Shown here one piece after another: positions 34,898 to 44,005 of a stretch of 47,316 bases of DNA (the stretch's first letter is position 1; every line of letters begins with the position of its first letter). The notes under the pieces are model-generated. The model ran no database searches. It was not told where the DNA came from and saw only the letters and a list, made by a program, of their open reading frames with translations. Made by a program: the position numbers and the translations under genes. Source of the stretch: an uncultured Cellvibrio sp. Its GTDB lineage: Bacteria > Pseudomonadota > Gammaproteobacteria > Pseudomonadales > Cellvibrionaceae. The DNA lies in the NCBI GenBank assembly GCA_946886255.1, contig CAMPIG010000004.1, positions 1 through 47,316 of the forward strand. The letters run 5' to 3'.

Positions 34898-36310
34898 ATG
34901 AAAGCAGTACTTGATATCGGCAAAACCCATGTCAAACTTCAGCTGGTCAACGAGGCGGGTTACGTTTGTAATACCTGGTCACGCGTCAATTCGCCAATCA
35001 ATAACGCGCCTTATCCTCATGCGGATATCACGGGTGTTTGGCAATGGCTGATGACGACATTGCGTGCTTGTGCGCAGGCGAATCAAATCACGGCGCTGAT
35101 CGTAACCACTCATGGCGCAACGGCCGCATTGGTTAACGCTGCTACCAGCAACTCCGCAAGCGACGACGGCTTGGTACTACCGGTGCTTGATTACGAATTC
35201 ACCGGCGTTAACGATTGCGACATGGTTTACCGCAAGGTGCGCCCGGATTTTACCGAAACCTTATCGCCTGCTTTACCGGCGGGTTTAAATCTCGGCCGTC
35301 AGTTGTTTTGGTTGCAACAAAGTTTCCCCACCAAATTTTCGCACGCAACTCACATTCTGATGTATCCACAATATTGGGCTTGGCGTTTAACCGGGGTTGT
35401 GGCCGGGGAGGTCACCTCTCTGGGTTGTCATACGGATCTTTGGTCGCCACGCACCAACTGTTATTCGAGTCTGGTTGAAAAGTGCCAATGGCAAGCCTTG
35501 ATGCCGCCGTTAAAATCCGCTTGGCAGGAACTGGGTCATGTCAGTCGTGACGTTGTTGCCCAAACGGGTCTCTCACCAGGTTGTCTGGTGTATGTTGGCT
35601 TGCACGATAGCAATGCCAGTTATTTACGTTACTTAATCAATAATTCCGCTTCGACAGAATCATTCACCGTTATTTCCAGTGGCACCTGGACAATTTTAAT
35701 GTGTGCGCATGCGCAATTAACTACCTTAAACAGTACGAGCGATATGCTGGCCAATTGTGATATCTACGGTGCTCCGGTGGTGTGTGCCAGGTTTATGGGC
35801 GGGCGCGAATACGCTGTCATTTGTGAGCGCTTGGGTGGTGATCTCTGCGCACCGGTGACCGCCATGGAAATACAGCGTGCGCTGGATAATCAGTGGATGG
35901 TGACTCCCGATTTTAGTGACGGTAACGGCCCCTATGGTGGCCTTACTCCGCACATACATTGTCCCAATCCTGCCCCCTCAGCTGGGGCAATCGCTACCTT
36001 GTACTGCGCATTAATGATTGATCAGCGACTTACAGACCTACAGGCGACCGGCCCCATTTATATCGAAGGCGCGTTTTTAAAAAATCCGCTGCTGTGTCAA
36101 CTGGTAGCGCAACTGCGCGCGGATCAACCTGTATATTTATCGGCTGATGATACCGGCACCGTGCAGGGCGCCGTGTTACTGACTGAGTTCGCGCATACCG
36201 CAGATTTTACGCTGGCGCTGACAGCCTGTAATGCCGCGCGCTTTAATGGCGTTAACGACTACCGCGCGTATTGGTACCGCTTGATTGCACAGACTGAAAA
36301 TACGGATTGA
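34898..36310 (+). CDS. rhaB: FGGY carbohydrate kinase, probable L-rhamnulokinase
   Basis: 470 residues. Phosphate-binding start LDIGKTHVKLQLV, mid-motif VTTHGATAALV, and GLHDSNASYL with D237 at the catalytic base position, followed by SSGTWT and a C-terminal ATPase half. It belongs to the FGGY branch that accompanies the RhaI isomerase and the fused RhaEW aldolase, so phosphorylation of L-rhamnulose is expected; fuculose or another ketose remains possible from sequence alone. It is the last gene of the GH42 - rhaM - GH115 - rhaB run. Its ribosome binding site is weak. Confidence 0.8.
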   Translation: MKAVLDIGKTHVKLQLVNEAGYVCNTWSRVNSPINNAPYPHADITGVWQWLMTTLRACAQANQITALIVTTHGATAALVNAATSNSASDDGLVLPVLDYEFTGVNDCDMVYRKVRPDFTETLSPALPAGLNLGRQLFWLQQSFPTKFSHATHILMYPQYWAWRLTGVVAGEVTSLGCHTDLWSPRTNCYSSLVEKCQWQALMPPLKSAWQELGHVSRDVVAQTGLSPGCLVYVGLHDSNASYLRYLINNSASTESFTVISSGTWTILMCAHAQLTTLNSTSDMLANCDIYGAPVVCARFMGGREYAVICERLGGDLCAPVTAMEIQRALDNQWMVTPDFSDGNGPYGGLTPHIHCPNPAPSAGAIATLYCALMIDQRLTDLQATGPIYIEGAFLKNPLLCQLVAQLRADQPVYLSADDTGTVQGAVLLTEFAHTADFTLALTACNAARFNGVNDYRAYWYRLIAQTENTD

Positions 36311-36334
36311 AATGATGCTCTGCTGGAAACTGCC

Positions 36335-36414
36335 AATTGATAATATTCGATCATATTCCCGCTTTTGTGATTGATAATGATTGAAAAACTGCGTATCATC
36401 GCCCGATCAATCAT
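36335..36414 (+). promoter_or_regulatory. Promoter and decamer array 7 of the DeoR-family gene
   Basis: Good promoter TTGATA (36371-36376) - 17 bp - TATCAT (36394-36399). TGAT cores at 36368 and 36378 are 10 bp apart and overlap the -35 region. A further TGAT at 36338 is in phase, and ATCA copies occur at 36350, 36395, 36406 and 36410. The overlap predicts autorepression. Confidence 0.7.
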
Positions 36415-36444
36415 TTATTTTATTTGCAGGCAGGGATTAACCAC

Positions 36445-37230
36445 ATGCTGGAAAAACAGCGCCAACAACTGATTTTGGATTTTCTCGACGAAGCGAAATT
36501 TGCTGGGGTTCGGGTGCTCTGTGATCAACTCAATTCCTCTGAAGCCACCATACGTCGCGATCTAAATAAACTCGCAGCAGCGGGCAAGATCAAGAAAATT
36601 CGCGGTGGAGCTGAAGCCATTCAATCTACCGTGATCCCGGTAGCAAAAATTGCAGGTAAGTCTTTTTGGGTCGATAAAGAAAAAAATGTCGATACTAAAA
36701 GGATGATTGCCAAGCGTGCGGTAGAGCTATGCGAAGATGGCGAATCCGTCATTATTAATGGCGGTTCTTCCACTTTTATGATGGCGGAGTTTTTACAAGA
36801 CCGGCGTATGAATATTTTGACGAATTCTTTTGTTCTGGCGCATGAGTTGTTAGAAAGCAGCCAGAACCAGATTACGTTGCCGGGTGGGGAAGTGTACCGA
36901 AAACAAAGCATTATTCTCAGTTCTTTTGAAAACGACACCACCCAAAACTACCATGGCAGCAAGATGTTTATGGGCTGTCCGGGTATCAGTGAAGTCGGTG
37001 TTATGGAAACGGACCCATTACTTATTTTGGCCGAACAAAAGCTGCGGAAACGCGCAGAAAAATTAATTGTGTTGGCTGATAGCACCAAGATCGGTGTAAA
37101 AGGTAATCTGATTTTTAGCCCGCTTTCGGGTGTAGATGTCGTAATTACCGACAGCAACGCGAGTAAAACGACGCTGGAACATTTTGAGCGTCAAGGTATA
37201 GAAGTGATTGTGGTTGATGCTTGCGATTAA
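36445..37230 (+). CDS. DeoR-family transcriptional regulator, probable rhamnogalacturonan/rhamnose repressor
   Basis: 261 residues. The N-terminal winged helix-turn-helix (about 1-57) has the DeoR signature SEATIRRDLNKLAAAGKIKKIRGG. The C-terminal DeoRC sensor domain (about 75-255) has NGGSSTFMMAEFL, TNSFVLAHEL and a late VLADSTKIGVKG typical of sugar-phosphate-binding members. It sits between the rhaB and rhaEW genes and is the only regulator gene in the window. The effector is unknown; a phosphorylated rhamnose intermediate is a reasonable guess. ATG 36445 follows AGGGA at a good distance; the frame also allows ATG 36424. A terminator follows. The name rhaR would fit but is not proven. Confidence 0.9.
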   Translation: MLEKQRQQLILDFLDEAKFAGVRVLCDQLNSSEATIRRDLNKLAAAGKIKKIRGGAEAIQSTVIPVAKIAGKSFWVDKEKNVDTKRMIAKRAVELCEDGESVIINGGSSTFMMAEFLQDRRMNILTNSFVLAHELLESSQNQITLPGGEVYRKQSIILSSFENDTTQNYHGSKMFMGCPGISEVGVMETDPLLILAEQKLRKRAEKLIVLADSTKIGVKGNLIFSPLSGVDVVITDSNASKTTLEHFERQGIEVIVVDACD

Positions 37231-37304
37231 ATGACATGAAATAACAATGCTCAGTGATTTTCATACGGCATTTATTTTTTTAATACTGAGCAACAATACG
37301 TGTG

Positions 37305-37336
37305 AAAAAATACCCGCATATGCGGGTATTTTTTTG
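37305..37336 (+). terminator. Terminator of the DeoR-family gene
   Basis: TACCCGCA (37311-37318) and TGCGGGTA (37321-37328) pair perfectly, flanked by six A's and seven T's. It lies inside the 321-base gap 37231-37551, which also holds a weak distant inverted repeat (GCTCAGT 37249 / ACTGAGC 37285) and decamer array 8. Confidence 0.9.
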
Positions 37337-37414
37337 TCTGCGATTCTTGATGCGTGGTATGGCTCTGTGGTGGGGCACGTGGATAAGAACTTATTAATAC
37401 CAGTCCCTCGGTAC

Positions 37415-37495
37415 GTATGATCACACATGACGCTTATGAATGATTGAAAATGATTGTAAATGCTCTTGAATGAGTTTATATTGACTGCATTATCT
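37415..37495 (+). promoter_or_regulatory. Decamer array 8 and promoter of rhaEW-rhaI
   Basis: Four consecutive in-phase units at 37441, 37451, 37461 and 37471 (AATGATTGAA, AATGATTGTA, AATGCTCTTG, AATGAGTTTA by preceding AA). Outlying TGAT/TGAC cores stand at 37418 and 37428. TTGAAT (37466) - 18 bp - TTATCT (37490) is a moderate promoter overlapping the array. It precedes the rhaEW start by about 60 bases. Confidence 0.7.
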
Positions 37496-37551
37496 GTTTT
37501 GTTTTGTCAAAACGATCACGATTTATCCACTATGAAGCATAGGAAGTATCA

Positions 37552-39744
37552 ATGCCCTACCAACCCGATGAATATAAATACGTCAAATATTTATGGGACG
37601 ATGCTGTCGCGGACACACTCGATCCTGTTGAGAACCTGGTGTATCGCTCGAATAAGTTGGGCGAAGATCAGCGCATCACCAATACTGGCGGCGGCAATAC
37701 CTCAGCAAAACTCATCGAAAAAGATCCGTTAACCGGTGAAACCGTGGAAGTGCTGTGGGTGAAGGGTTCGGGTGGTGATCTGCGTACATCAAAAAAAGAA
37801 AATTTTTCATCGTTATACAGTGCCAAGTTGCAAGCGCTGGATAAGGTTTATCAGAAGTATCCGGATAAAGGCTATAAGTCTGCCGGTGAAGATCGCATGG
37901 TAGGGATGTTTACCCACTGTAACTTTTGCCTGAACCCACGAGCGTCATCTATTGATACGCCGCTGCATTCAATGATTGCTGAAAAACATGTTGACCACCT
38001 CCATCCGAATGCCGTGATATCGGTAGCCTCATGCAAAGATCAGGAAAAACTGACGGCGAAAATTTGGGATGGAAAATTAGCCTATGTGCCCTGGATGCGT
38101 CCAGGTTGGGAGGCGGCCAAAGTCTGTGAAGATACCTATACAAAAAATCCGCATATTTGGGGCATTTTGCTCGGCCAACACGGACATACCAATTGGGCAT
38201 CGGAAAGTAAAAGCTGCTATGAAACTTCGCTCTGGGTTATTGAAAAAGCAGCCCGTTATATTGAACTGCACGACAAAGGCGATAAAACTTTTGGTGGGCA
38301 AAAATATGAAAGCTTGAGTGATGCTGCGCGCACAGTTTTGCTGCGTGATTTTTTGCCTGTCGCGCGTGGTTTGATTTCCGAGGAAGTAAAATTTATTGGC
38401 ACGGTGCAAACGGATGAGACAACTCTGCGATTTGTAAACAGTGTTGATGCGCCGCGTCTTGCCGAATTGGGTACCTCATGTCCCGATCACTTTTTACGCA
38501 CTAAAATCAAACCACTCTATGTTGAGTTTGATCCACAGCACGATAATCTTGAGACCTTGATCAATCGGTTTAAAACCGGTTTGCAAAAATACCGTACTGA
38601 TTACGTCGCTTATTATGAAACCTGTAAGCGCGCCGATTCCCCTGCGATGCGCGACCCCAGCCCAACTGTGGTACTCATTCCCGGTGTTGGGATGATTGCC
38701 TGGGGCAAAAACAAATCCGAATCGCGGGTAACCGCCGAGTTTTACAATTGCGCCATTGAAGTGATGCGCGGGGCCGAAGCAATTTCCGAATACACGGCCT
38801 TGCCAGTGCAGGAAGCGTTTGATATCGAATACTGGGCGCTGGAAGAAGCTAAATTACAACGTATGCCAAAAGAAGCCAATCAAGCGCGCAACGTTGTTGT
38901 GGTAGTGGGCGCTGGTGATGGTATTGGTAAAGCTGTAGCGCATCGAGTGGCGAAAGAGGGCGCACATGTAGTATGCGCCGATTTACGGCTTGAAGCTGCC
39001 GAACAAACCGCCGCTGAACTCACCAAAATTTACGGCCAGGGTATTGGCGTAGCGGGCAGTGGTATTTCCAGCTGCGGCCCCGCGATTGCGCTGTCGGTAG
39101 ACATTACTCGTCGCGATACAGTGCGCGACATGTTTACACAGGTAATCCTGGCTTATGGCGGAATCGATAATGTCATTATTACTGCCGGCGTGTTTATCGC
39201 CGAGGGCGCTGACGCTCATCAAAATGACAAAAACTTTGATATCAGTTTTGGGGTAAATGTAAAAGGTGGCTACATTGTCGCCTCTGAAGCACAGCTCATT
39301 TGGGAGAAGCAACATTTACACGGCAGTCTGGTGCTGACCACGAGTGTCAATGCCGCCGTATCGAAAAAAGGCTCGCTCGCCTATGACACCAGCAAAGCGG
39401 CGGCAAATCATTTGGTGCGTGAATTGGCGGTGACCTTGGCACCGCTGATCAATGTCAATGCCTTGGCACCAGCCACGGTGGTGCAGGGCAGTACCATGTT
39501 TCCGCGTGATCGGGTTATCTCATCGCTTAAGAAATACGCAATTGCATTTGATGAAAGTGAAACAACGGAATCCTTGCGCAGCAAACTGGCTAATTTTTAC
39601 GCCCAGCGCACGCTGACCAAGCAGCCTATTACACCGGAAGACCAGGCCGAGGCGGCTTTTCTGCTAATTTCGGGTCAACTCAGTAAAACTACAGGACAGG
39701 TTATTAGTGTAGATGGTGGTTTGCACGAAGCCTTCTTACGTTAA
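37552..39744 (+). CDS. rhaEW: Bifunctional rhamnulose-1-phosphate aldolase / L-lactaldehyde dehydrogenase
   Basis: 730 residues, two enzymes in one chain. Residues about 20-430 form a class II aldolase/adducin domain with the zinc-site pattern DHLHP (H149, H151) and GQHGHTNW (about 208-215). Residues about 445-730 are a short-chain dehydrogenase with GAGDGIG (453-459), S598 and YDTSK (Y611, K615). In rhamnose pathways this fusion splits rhamnulose-1-phosphate into DHAP and L-lactaldehyde and oxidises the aldehyde to L-lactate. The lutABC genes close by, which consume L-lactate, support this direction. It is followed after 12 bases by rhaI and carries a decamer-controlled promoter. The symbol follows the RhaE/RhaW domain names. 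Confidence 0.9.
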   Translation: MPYQPDEYKYVKYLWDDAVADTLDPVENLVYRSNKLGEDQRITNTGGGNTSAKLIEKDPLTGETVEVLWVKGSGGDLRTSKKENFSSLYSAKLQALDKVYQKYPDKGYKSAGEDRMVGMFTHCNFCLNPRASSIDTPLHSMIAEKHVDHLHPNAVISVASCKDQEKLTAKIWDGKLAYVPWMRPGWEAAKVCEDTYTKNPHIWGILLGQHGHTNWASESKSCYETSLWVIEKAARYIELHDKGDKTFGGQKYESLSDAARTVLLRDFLPVARGLISEEVKFIGTVQTDETTLRFVNSVDAPRLAELGTSCPDHFLRTKIKPLYVEFDPQHDNLETLINRFKTGLQKYRTDYVAYYETCKRADSPAMRDPSPTVVLIPGVGMIAWGKNKSESRVTAEFYNCAIEVMRGAEAISEYTALPVQEAFDIEYWALEEAKLQRMPKEANQARNVVVVVGAGDGIGKAVAHRVAKEGAHVVCADLRLEAAEQTAAELTKIYGQGIGVAGSGISSCGPAIALSVDITRRDTVRDMFTQVILAYGGIDNVIITAGVFIAEGADAHQNDKNFDISFGVNVKGGYIVASEAQLIWEKQHLHGSLVLTTSVNAAVSKKGSLAYDTSKAAANHLVRELAVTLAPLINVNALAPATVVQGSTMFPRDRVISSLKKYAIAFDESETTESLRSKLANFYAQRTLTKQPITPEDQAEAAFLLISGQLSKTTGQVISVDGGLHEAFLR

Positions 39745-39756
39745 AGGTAGATAATC

Positions 39757-41049
39757 ATGAGAAGAATAGATTTAGCGTTAATTAACGAGCAAAACGAAAA
39801 AGCCAAAACTTTTTTGCAAACCGATTACGATGCGCTCGGTGAAAAGCTGAGCCGCGACAGCATCGATATCGAAAGCCTGACCAAGGCCGCGATCGATTTT
39901 CAAATCGCTGTGCCCTCTTGGGGAACTGGCACTGGTGGTACGCGATTTGCGCGCTTCCCGGGTCAGGGTGAACCGCGAAATATTTTTGAGAAAGTAGAAG
40001 ATTGTGCGGTTATCAATGAACTGTCCGGTTGCACCGCCAGTGTGTCCCCGCATTTTCCCTGGGACACGGTGGATGATTTTTTTGAGTTGAAGCAACATGC
40101 TGATAGCTTCGGTTTGAACTGGGTCTCCGTTAACTCCAACACATTCCAGGATCAACCGGGCCAAGCAGTCTCATACAAATACGGCAGTTTAAGTCATACC
40201 GAGCAAGCGGCCCGTGATCTGGCCATTCAACACAACCTTGATTGTATTCGCTACGGTCAGCAATTAGGTGCAAAAAGTTTAACGGTTTGGGTGGGGGACG
40301 GTTCCAACCATCCGGGCCAGCAACATTTTCAGCGCGCCTTTGAACGCTACTTGTCCAGCGCCGAACAAATTTATAAGAGCCTACCGGCCGATTGGGAAAT
40401 GCACCTTGAGCACAAGATGTTTGAGCCTGCTTTTTACTCCACGGTTATTCAGGATTGGGGCAGCAGTATTTTGGCTGCTATGCACTTGGGGCCAAAGTGT
40501 AAGTCACTGGTGGATTTGGGGCACCATGCACCCAATACCAATATTGAGATGATTGTGTCGCGCTTGATTCAATTTAAAAAGCTGGGAGGCTTTCACTTTA
40601 ATGACAGCAAATATGGCGATGACGACCTCGACAGCGGTTCGCTGCAACCTTACCAGCAATTTCTTATTTTTAATGAGTTGGTGGACGCCGAGTATCGCAA
40701 GGAATCTGACTTTCATCCCGCTTATCTGCTCGACCAAAGTCACAACGTGACCGATCCTATCGAAAGTCTGGTAACCTCGGCGATTGAAGTACAGCGTTCC
40801 TACATTAAAGCGCTACTGGTTGATCGTGCGGCGCTTTACAGTTACCAGGATAAAAACGATGCAATGATGGCAAGCAGTGAACTAAAGAAAGCGTTTAATA
40901 TTGATGTTGCACCTATTCTTGCGATGGCTCGCTATCGGAAAGAGGCGGCGATCAATCCACTGCAAACTTATCGAGCACTTAATTACCGTAAAAGCATGGC
41001 TGAAGTGCGTCCGCGCGATGCCAGGGCGACCAGTTCGGGCATAATCTAG
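39757..41049 (+). CDS. rhaI: L-rhamnose isomerase (P. stutzeri-type RhaI)
   Basis: 430 residues, the same length as the Pseudomonas stutzeri L-rhamnose isomerase. The metal site of that enzyme is matched with a shift of one: E218 (HLEHK), D253 (VDLGHH), H280 (GGFHFND), D288/D290 (YGDDDLD) and D326 (YLLDQSH). It converts L-rhamnose to L-rhamnulose; enzymes of this type accept other aldoses too. It is unrelated in sequence class to E. coli RhaA. It is cotranscribed with rhaEW, and AAAGGTAG lies before the ATG. Convergent with lutC. Confidence 0.92.
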   Translation: MRRIDLALINEQNEKAKTFLQTDYDALGEKLSRDSIDIESLTKAAIDFQIAVPSWGTGTGGTRFARFPGQGEPRNIFEKVEDCAVINELSGCTASVSPHFPWDTVDDFFELKQHADSFGLNWVSVNSNTFQDQPGQAVSYKYGSLSHTEQAARDLAIQHNLDCIRYGQQLGAKSLTVWVGDGSNHPGQQHFQRAFERYLSSAEQIYKSLPADWEMHLEHKMFEPAFYSTVIQDWGSSILAAMHLGPKCKSLVDLGHHAPNTNIEMIVSRLIQFKKLGGFHFNDSKYGDDDLDSGSLQPYQQFLIFNELVDAEYRKESDFHPAYLLDQSHNVTDPIESLVTSAIEVQRSYIKALLVDRAALYSYQDKNDAMMASSELKKAFNIDVAPILAMARYRKEAAINPLQTYRALNYRKSMAEVRPRDARATSSGII

Positions 41050-41077
41050 GTCAATATTTTTTTAACTTTCATAGGAC

Positions 41078-41116
41078 GTAAAAGCGCGCTATTTGTGGAT
41101 TAACAACACAAATAGC
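41078..41116 (-). terminator. Hairpin at the 3' end of lutC
   Basis: GCTATTTGTG (41088-41097) and CACAAATAGC (41107-41116) form a perfect 10-bp stem, lengthened by GC pairs, and overlap the last codons and stop of lutC. On the minus strand TTTT follows shortly after. Likely terminator of lutABC between convergent units. Confidence 0.6.
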
Positions 41117-41739
41117 TCGCGCGGCCCGTGCGCTCCATAAGCAAGCGTTTGCTGAATATCAGCGGTTTTGGATGGGCCGGAGACCAAAACCATATTGGTC
41201 GGCATAGTATTTTTCCATCCCTGTGTTTGTATCACCTCTCCAAAATCGTTGTAGAGGGTTTCTTCGCGCACAATCACAATATGGCAGGGCGGCACCAGTG
41301 ACAAACTGCGTGGTTCATCCGGACCTGGACGCATAACAACCGTGCCTGTGGAGGCAATAGCACAGACGGCGCTGGTGATTCCTACCTCCACCTCGTTAAA
41401 TAGGAAAGATTTCCAATGTTCAATATTCCCCGCTGGTAATGGGTCGCTTATCGACACGATGGCCGGATATTGCTCACGTACTCTTGCCGAAGCGATGGCG
41501 ATGCGAGATTTTCCCTGCGTGCTTTGCGTAATAATTGTATTGATGTGCTGGGTAATATCCTTCTCGCTGGCTGTTATCACCCGGGCGTGATTCGCCGTAA
41601 GCAGCATTCGAAATTGTTCGACGGGCGATGTTGCTCTCGTCCAATGATAAACAGGCACGGTATTTTCTTTGTCGGTGTCGGCCGCGCGTGCAGTGCGCAA
41701 CTTTTGCAGAATAGTGGACCTTGCGGCGTGTACAGTCAT
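41089..41739 (-). CDS. lutC: Lactate utilisation protein LutC (LUD domain)
   Basis: 216 residues, one LUD domain. Typical stretches are VGITSAVCAIASTGTVVM, the DEPRSLSLVPPCHIVIV core and VSGPSKTADIQQTLAYGAHGP. LutC is part of the LutABC system that oxidises L-lactate to pyruvate. Its start overlaps the end of lutB by 4 bases (ATGA), so the two are translationally coupled. Alone it could be called a generic LUD protein, but the order lutA-lutB-lutC leaves little doubt. Confidence 0.92.
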   Translation of the reverse strand: MTVHAARSTILQKLRTARAADTDKENTVPVYHWTRATSPVEQFRMLLTANHARVITASEKDITQHINTIITQSTQGKSRIAIASARVREQYPAIVSISDPLPAGNIEHWKSFLFNEVEVGITSAVCAIASTGTVVMRPGPDEPRSLSLVPPCHIVIVREETLYNDFGEVIQTQGWKNTMPTNMVLVSGPSKTADIQQTLAYGAHGPRELFVLLIHK

Positions 41740-43190
41740 TGCTTTGCACCTGTGCGCGTGGATTTATTGCGTATCATTTCATGCAACGTTTGCGGCGCGG
41801 GTTTGGGTGTAGTCCGGCCTTTGTTCCAAGGGCTTTTTGTCGCACCAACCAGTGCGCGACAGCGCGCGACCACACGTGTTGACAGGTGATAGCTAGCAGG
41901 ATGGCGACACAACCAGCTCCAAAGAAACCAAAAACCTGCTTCGAGCCTGCTGCGTGCACTTCCTGCACCCCGCATTGATCCTGTTTGACTCGCGCTTAGG
42001 TTAGCTTGCTGGCGCAGACGCTGTAACAATTTCGGAATAGGAATGTTAACCGGACATACCGCTTCGCAGGCGCCGCATAGCGATGACGCCGTGGGTAAAT
42101 CGCGGGTTATCTCAAGACCGGATAAATGCGGTGAAATAATTTTTCCGATCGGGCCAGGGTAGGTGGTGCCATAGGCATGGCCACCAATGCGGGTATACAC
42201 CGGGCAATGATTCATACAAGCCCCGCAACGAATACACAATAAAGTATCGCGAAATTGTGCATCAGCGTAGGCTTGGGTGCGTCCATTGTCGAGCAGGACC
42301 AAATGCACTTCTTGTGGACCATCTCTTTCACCTTCGCCGGTTTTGCGTGGGCTGGTAATCAAATTGAAATAGGTCGTGATTATTTGGCCGGTCGCTGAGC
42401 GGGTTAACAAGCTTAATAGTGGTGGAATGTCATCCAGCGACGCAATAACCTTTTCAATACCGGCCACAGCGATATGTACCGGCGGAATAGTTGATGTCAT
42501 CCGACCGTTACCTTCATTCTCAACCAGACATAGCGTGCCGGTTTCGGCAACCGCAAAATTAACACCCGTTATACCAATGTCAGCCACCATAAAACGCTCG
42601 CGCAATGTAACGCGGCCAATGTTAATTAATGTATTAACATCGGTGGTGTATTCCACATTGTCAATTTTGTCGGCAAACAGTCGACCTATTTCTTCTGCAT
42701 TTTTGTGAATCGCAGGCATGATAATGTGTGAGGGATGTTCACCCGCCAATTGCACAATGTATTCACCCATGTCAGTTTCAATGCAGCTTTTTCCTTTCGC
42801 TTCCAAATAAGCGTTAAGACCGATTTCCTCAGTTGCCATGGATTTTCCTTTCACCACACGTGTGCCTGCATGCTGATCAATGAGCTGGTTGATGATCATG
42901 TTGGCTTGCGCCGGATTTTCCGCCCAGTGCACGTGAATTCCGTTGCCAATACAACGGGCTTCCAGTTCCTCCAGAAGCTCAGGGAGTTGGCGCAATGCCG
43001 CTTTTTTTATTTGCTCAGCGGTGGCTTGTAACCTCGTGAAATCATCTTGATCAGGAAATACAGTGGCGCGCTTTTGTTGTAAAAAATCCATCGCACCGCG
43101 AAAGTTTTGGCGGATAACCGGGTCGGCCAAGGCTGCTTTTGCCTGCGATTTGAATTTGGCTTGTTCATACTGACTTACGGGCCAGCGCAT
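41736..43190 (-). CDS. lutB: Lactate utilisation iron-sulfur protein LutB
   Basis: 484 residues. The N-terminal LUD domain (about 70-300, with GITGVNFAVAETGTL) is followed by two 4Fe-4S motifs: CIRCGACMNHCP (C319, C322, C325, C329) and CGACEAVCP (C372, C375, C379). The C-terminus is a basic tail. It carries electrons in L-lactate oxidation. It lies 3 bases after lutA and overlaps lutC. The L-lactate would come from the RhaEW dehydrogenase half, which explains its place next to the rhamnose genes. Confidence 0.95.
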   Translation of the reverse strand: MRWPVSQYEQAKFKSQAKAALADPVIRQNFRGAMDFLQQKRATVFPDQDDFTRLQATAEQIKKAALRQLPELLEELEARCIGNGIHVHWAENPAQANMIINQLIDQHAGTRVVKGKSMATEEIGLNAYLEAKGKSCIETDMGEYIVQLAGEHPSHIIMPAIHKNAEEIGRLFADKIDNVEYTTDVNTLINIGRVTLRERFMVADIGITGVNFAVAETGTLCLVENEGNGRMTSTIPPVHIAVAGIEKVIASLDDIPPLLSLLTRSATGQIITTYFNLITSPRKTGEGERDGPQEVHLVLLDNGRTQAYADAQFRDTLLCIRCGACMNHCPVYTRIGGHAYGTTYPGPIGKIISPHLSGLEITRDLPTASSLCGACEAVCPVNIPIPKLLQRLRQQANLSASQTGSMRGAGSARSRLEAGFWFLWSWLCRHPASYHLSTRVVARCRALVGATKSPWNKGRTTPKPAPQTLHEMIRNKSTRTGAKQ

Positions 43191-43193
43191 AAC

Positions 43194-43958
43194 TTATACC
43201 TCGTCCTGTACCCGCGTGCGTTGGTAGAGATAACTGGCGAGGTGAAGGCCGCGTAAAGGATTTTGTTGGTGCTCAAGTGTGCAATTGATATTGAGCATGC
43301 AACCCCAATCGGTGCTGACATAGCGAGCACTTTGGGTTGCGGTAAGATGATTGGCTTTGTCGCTTGCCATAACCGAGGAAATATCAGCTTGCTTCACCGA
43401 AAAGGTTCCACCAAAGCCACAGCATTCTGTACTGTATGCGTGATCCACCAATTCAACATTCTGCAGTTGCTGTAATAGGGCGACACTCGTATCGTGAATA
43501 CTCATCTCACGGCGACCAGAACAGGAGGTGTGCAACGTCACGCGTTCTTTCTCTCCCCGATCCTCCAGTTTTATATTCAGGCAGTGCAATAAAAATTCAC
43601 TGAATTCAAAAATGCGCCGGGTGAAGTCGAGCATTGTTTGATCCTCAGGTGCGAGTTCCTGGTAGTGCTTGCGCATCATGCCGCCGCAGGAGCCAGACAA
43701 GATGACAATCGGCCAAGGCTCTGGGAAAAGTGCCATCTGGTTTTTAGCTACCGCAAGTGCCTGAGCAGAATAGCCAGAATTGTAGGCTGGCTGACCGCAA
43801 CACGTTTGCTCCCCCGGATAAATCACTTCAACACCCTGTTGCTCCAGCAGCGCAATTGCATCCAGCCCCGACTCGGGTGCAAAAGAATTGACCAGGCAGG
43901 TGCCGTATAAATAGACCTTTTCCGGCTTTGGGGGATACAACTTCACAGGCAAATTCAT
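43194..43958 (-). CDS. lutA: Lactate utilisation protein LutA (CCG-domain)
   Basis: 254 residues with two cysteine-rich CCG domains: YGTCLVN and CCGQPAYNSG in the first, HTSCSGRREM and CCGFGGTFSVK in the second. These bind iron-sulfur or hetero-disulfide-type clusters in the LutABC complex. First gene of lutABC, transcribed leftwards from a gap shared with fba, in which decamer array 9 lies. Confidence 0.95.
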   Translation of the reverse strand: MNLPVKLYPPKPEKVYLYGTCLVNSFAPESGLDAIALLEQQGVEVIYPGEQTCCGQPAYNSGYSAQALAVAKNQMALFPEPWPIVILSGSCGGMMRKHYQELAPEDQTMLDFTRRIFEFSEFLLHCLNIKLEDRGEKERVTLHTSCSGRREMSIHDTSVALLQQLQNVELVDHAYSTECCGFGGTFSVKQADISSVMASDKANHLTATQSARYVSTDWGCMLNINCTLEHQQNPLRGLHLASYLYQRTRVQDEV

Positions 43959-44005
43959 TCATCACCTTGATTCTAATTGGTTGGTTGTTGCGAGTAAATT
44001 ACCAT

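Noticed and set aside
37249..37291. GCTCAGT / ACTGAGC inverted repeat after the DeoR gene as a second terminator
   Set aside because: Arms of only 7 bases with a 29-base AT-rich loop; the adjacent hairpin at 37311-37328 is a much better terminator.
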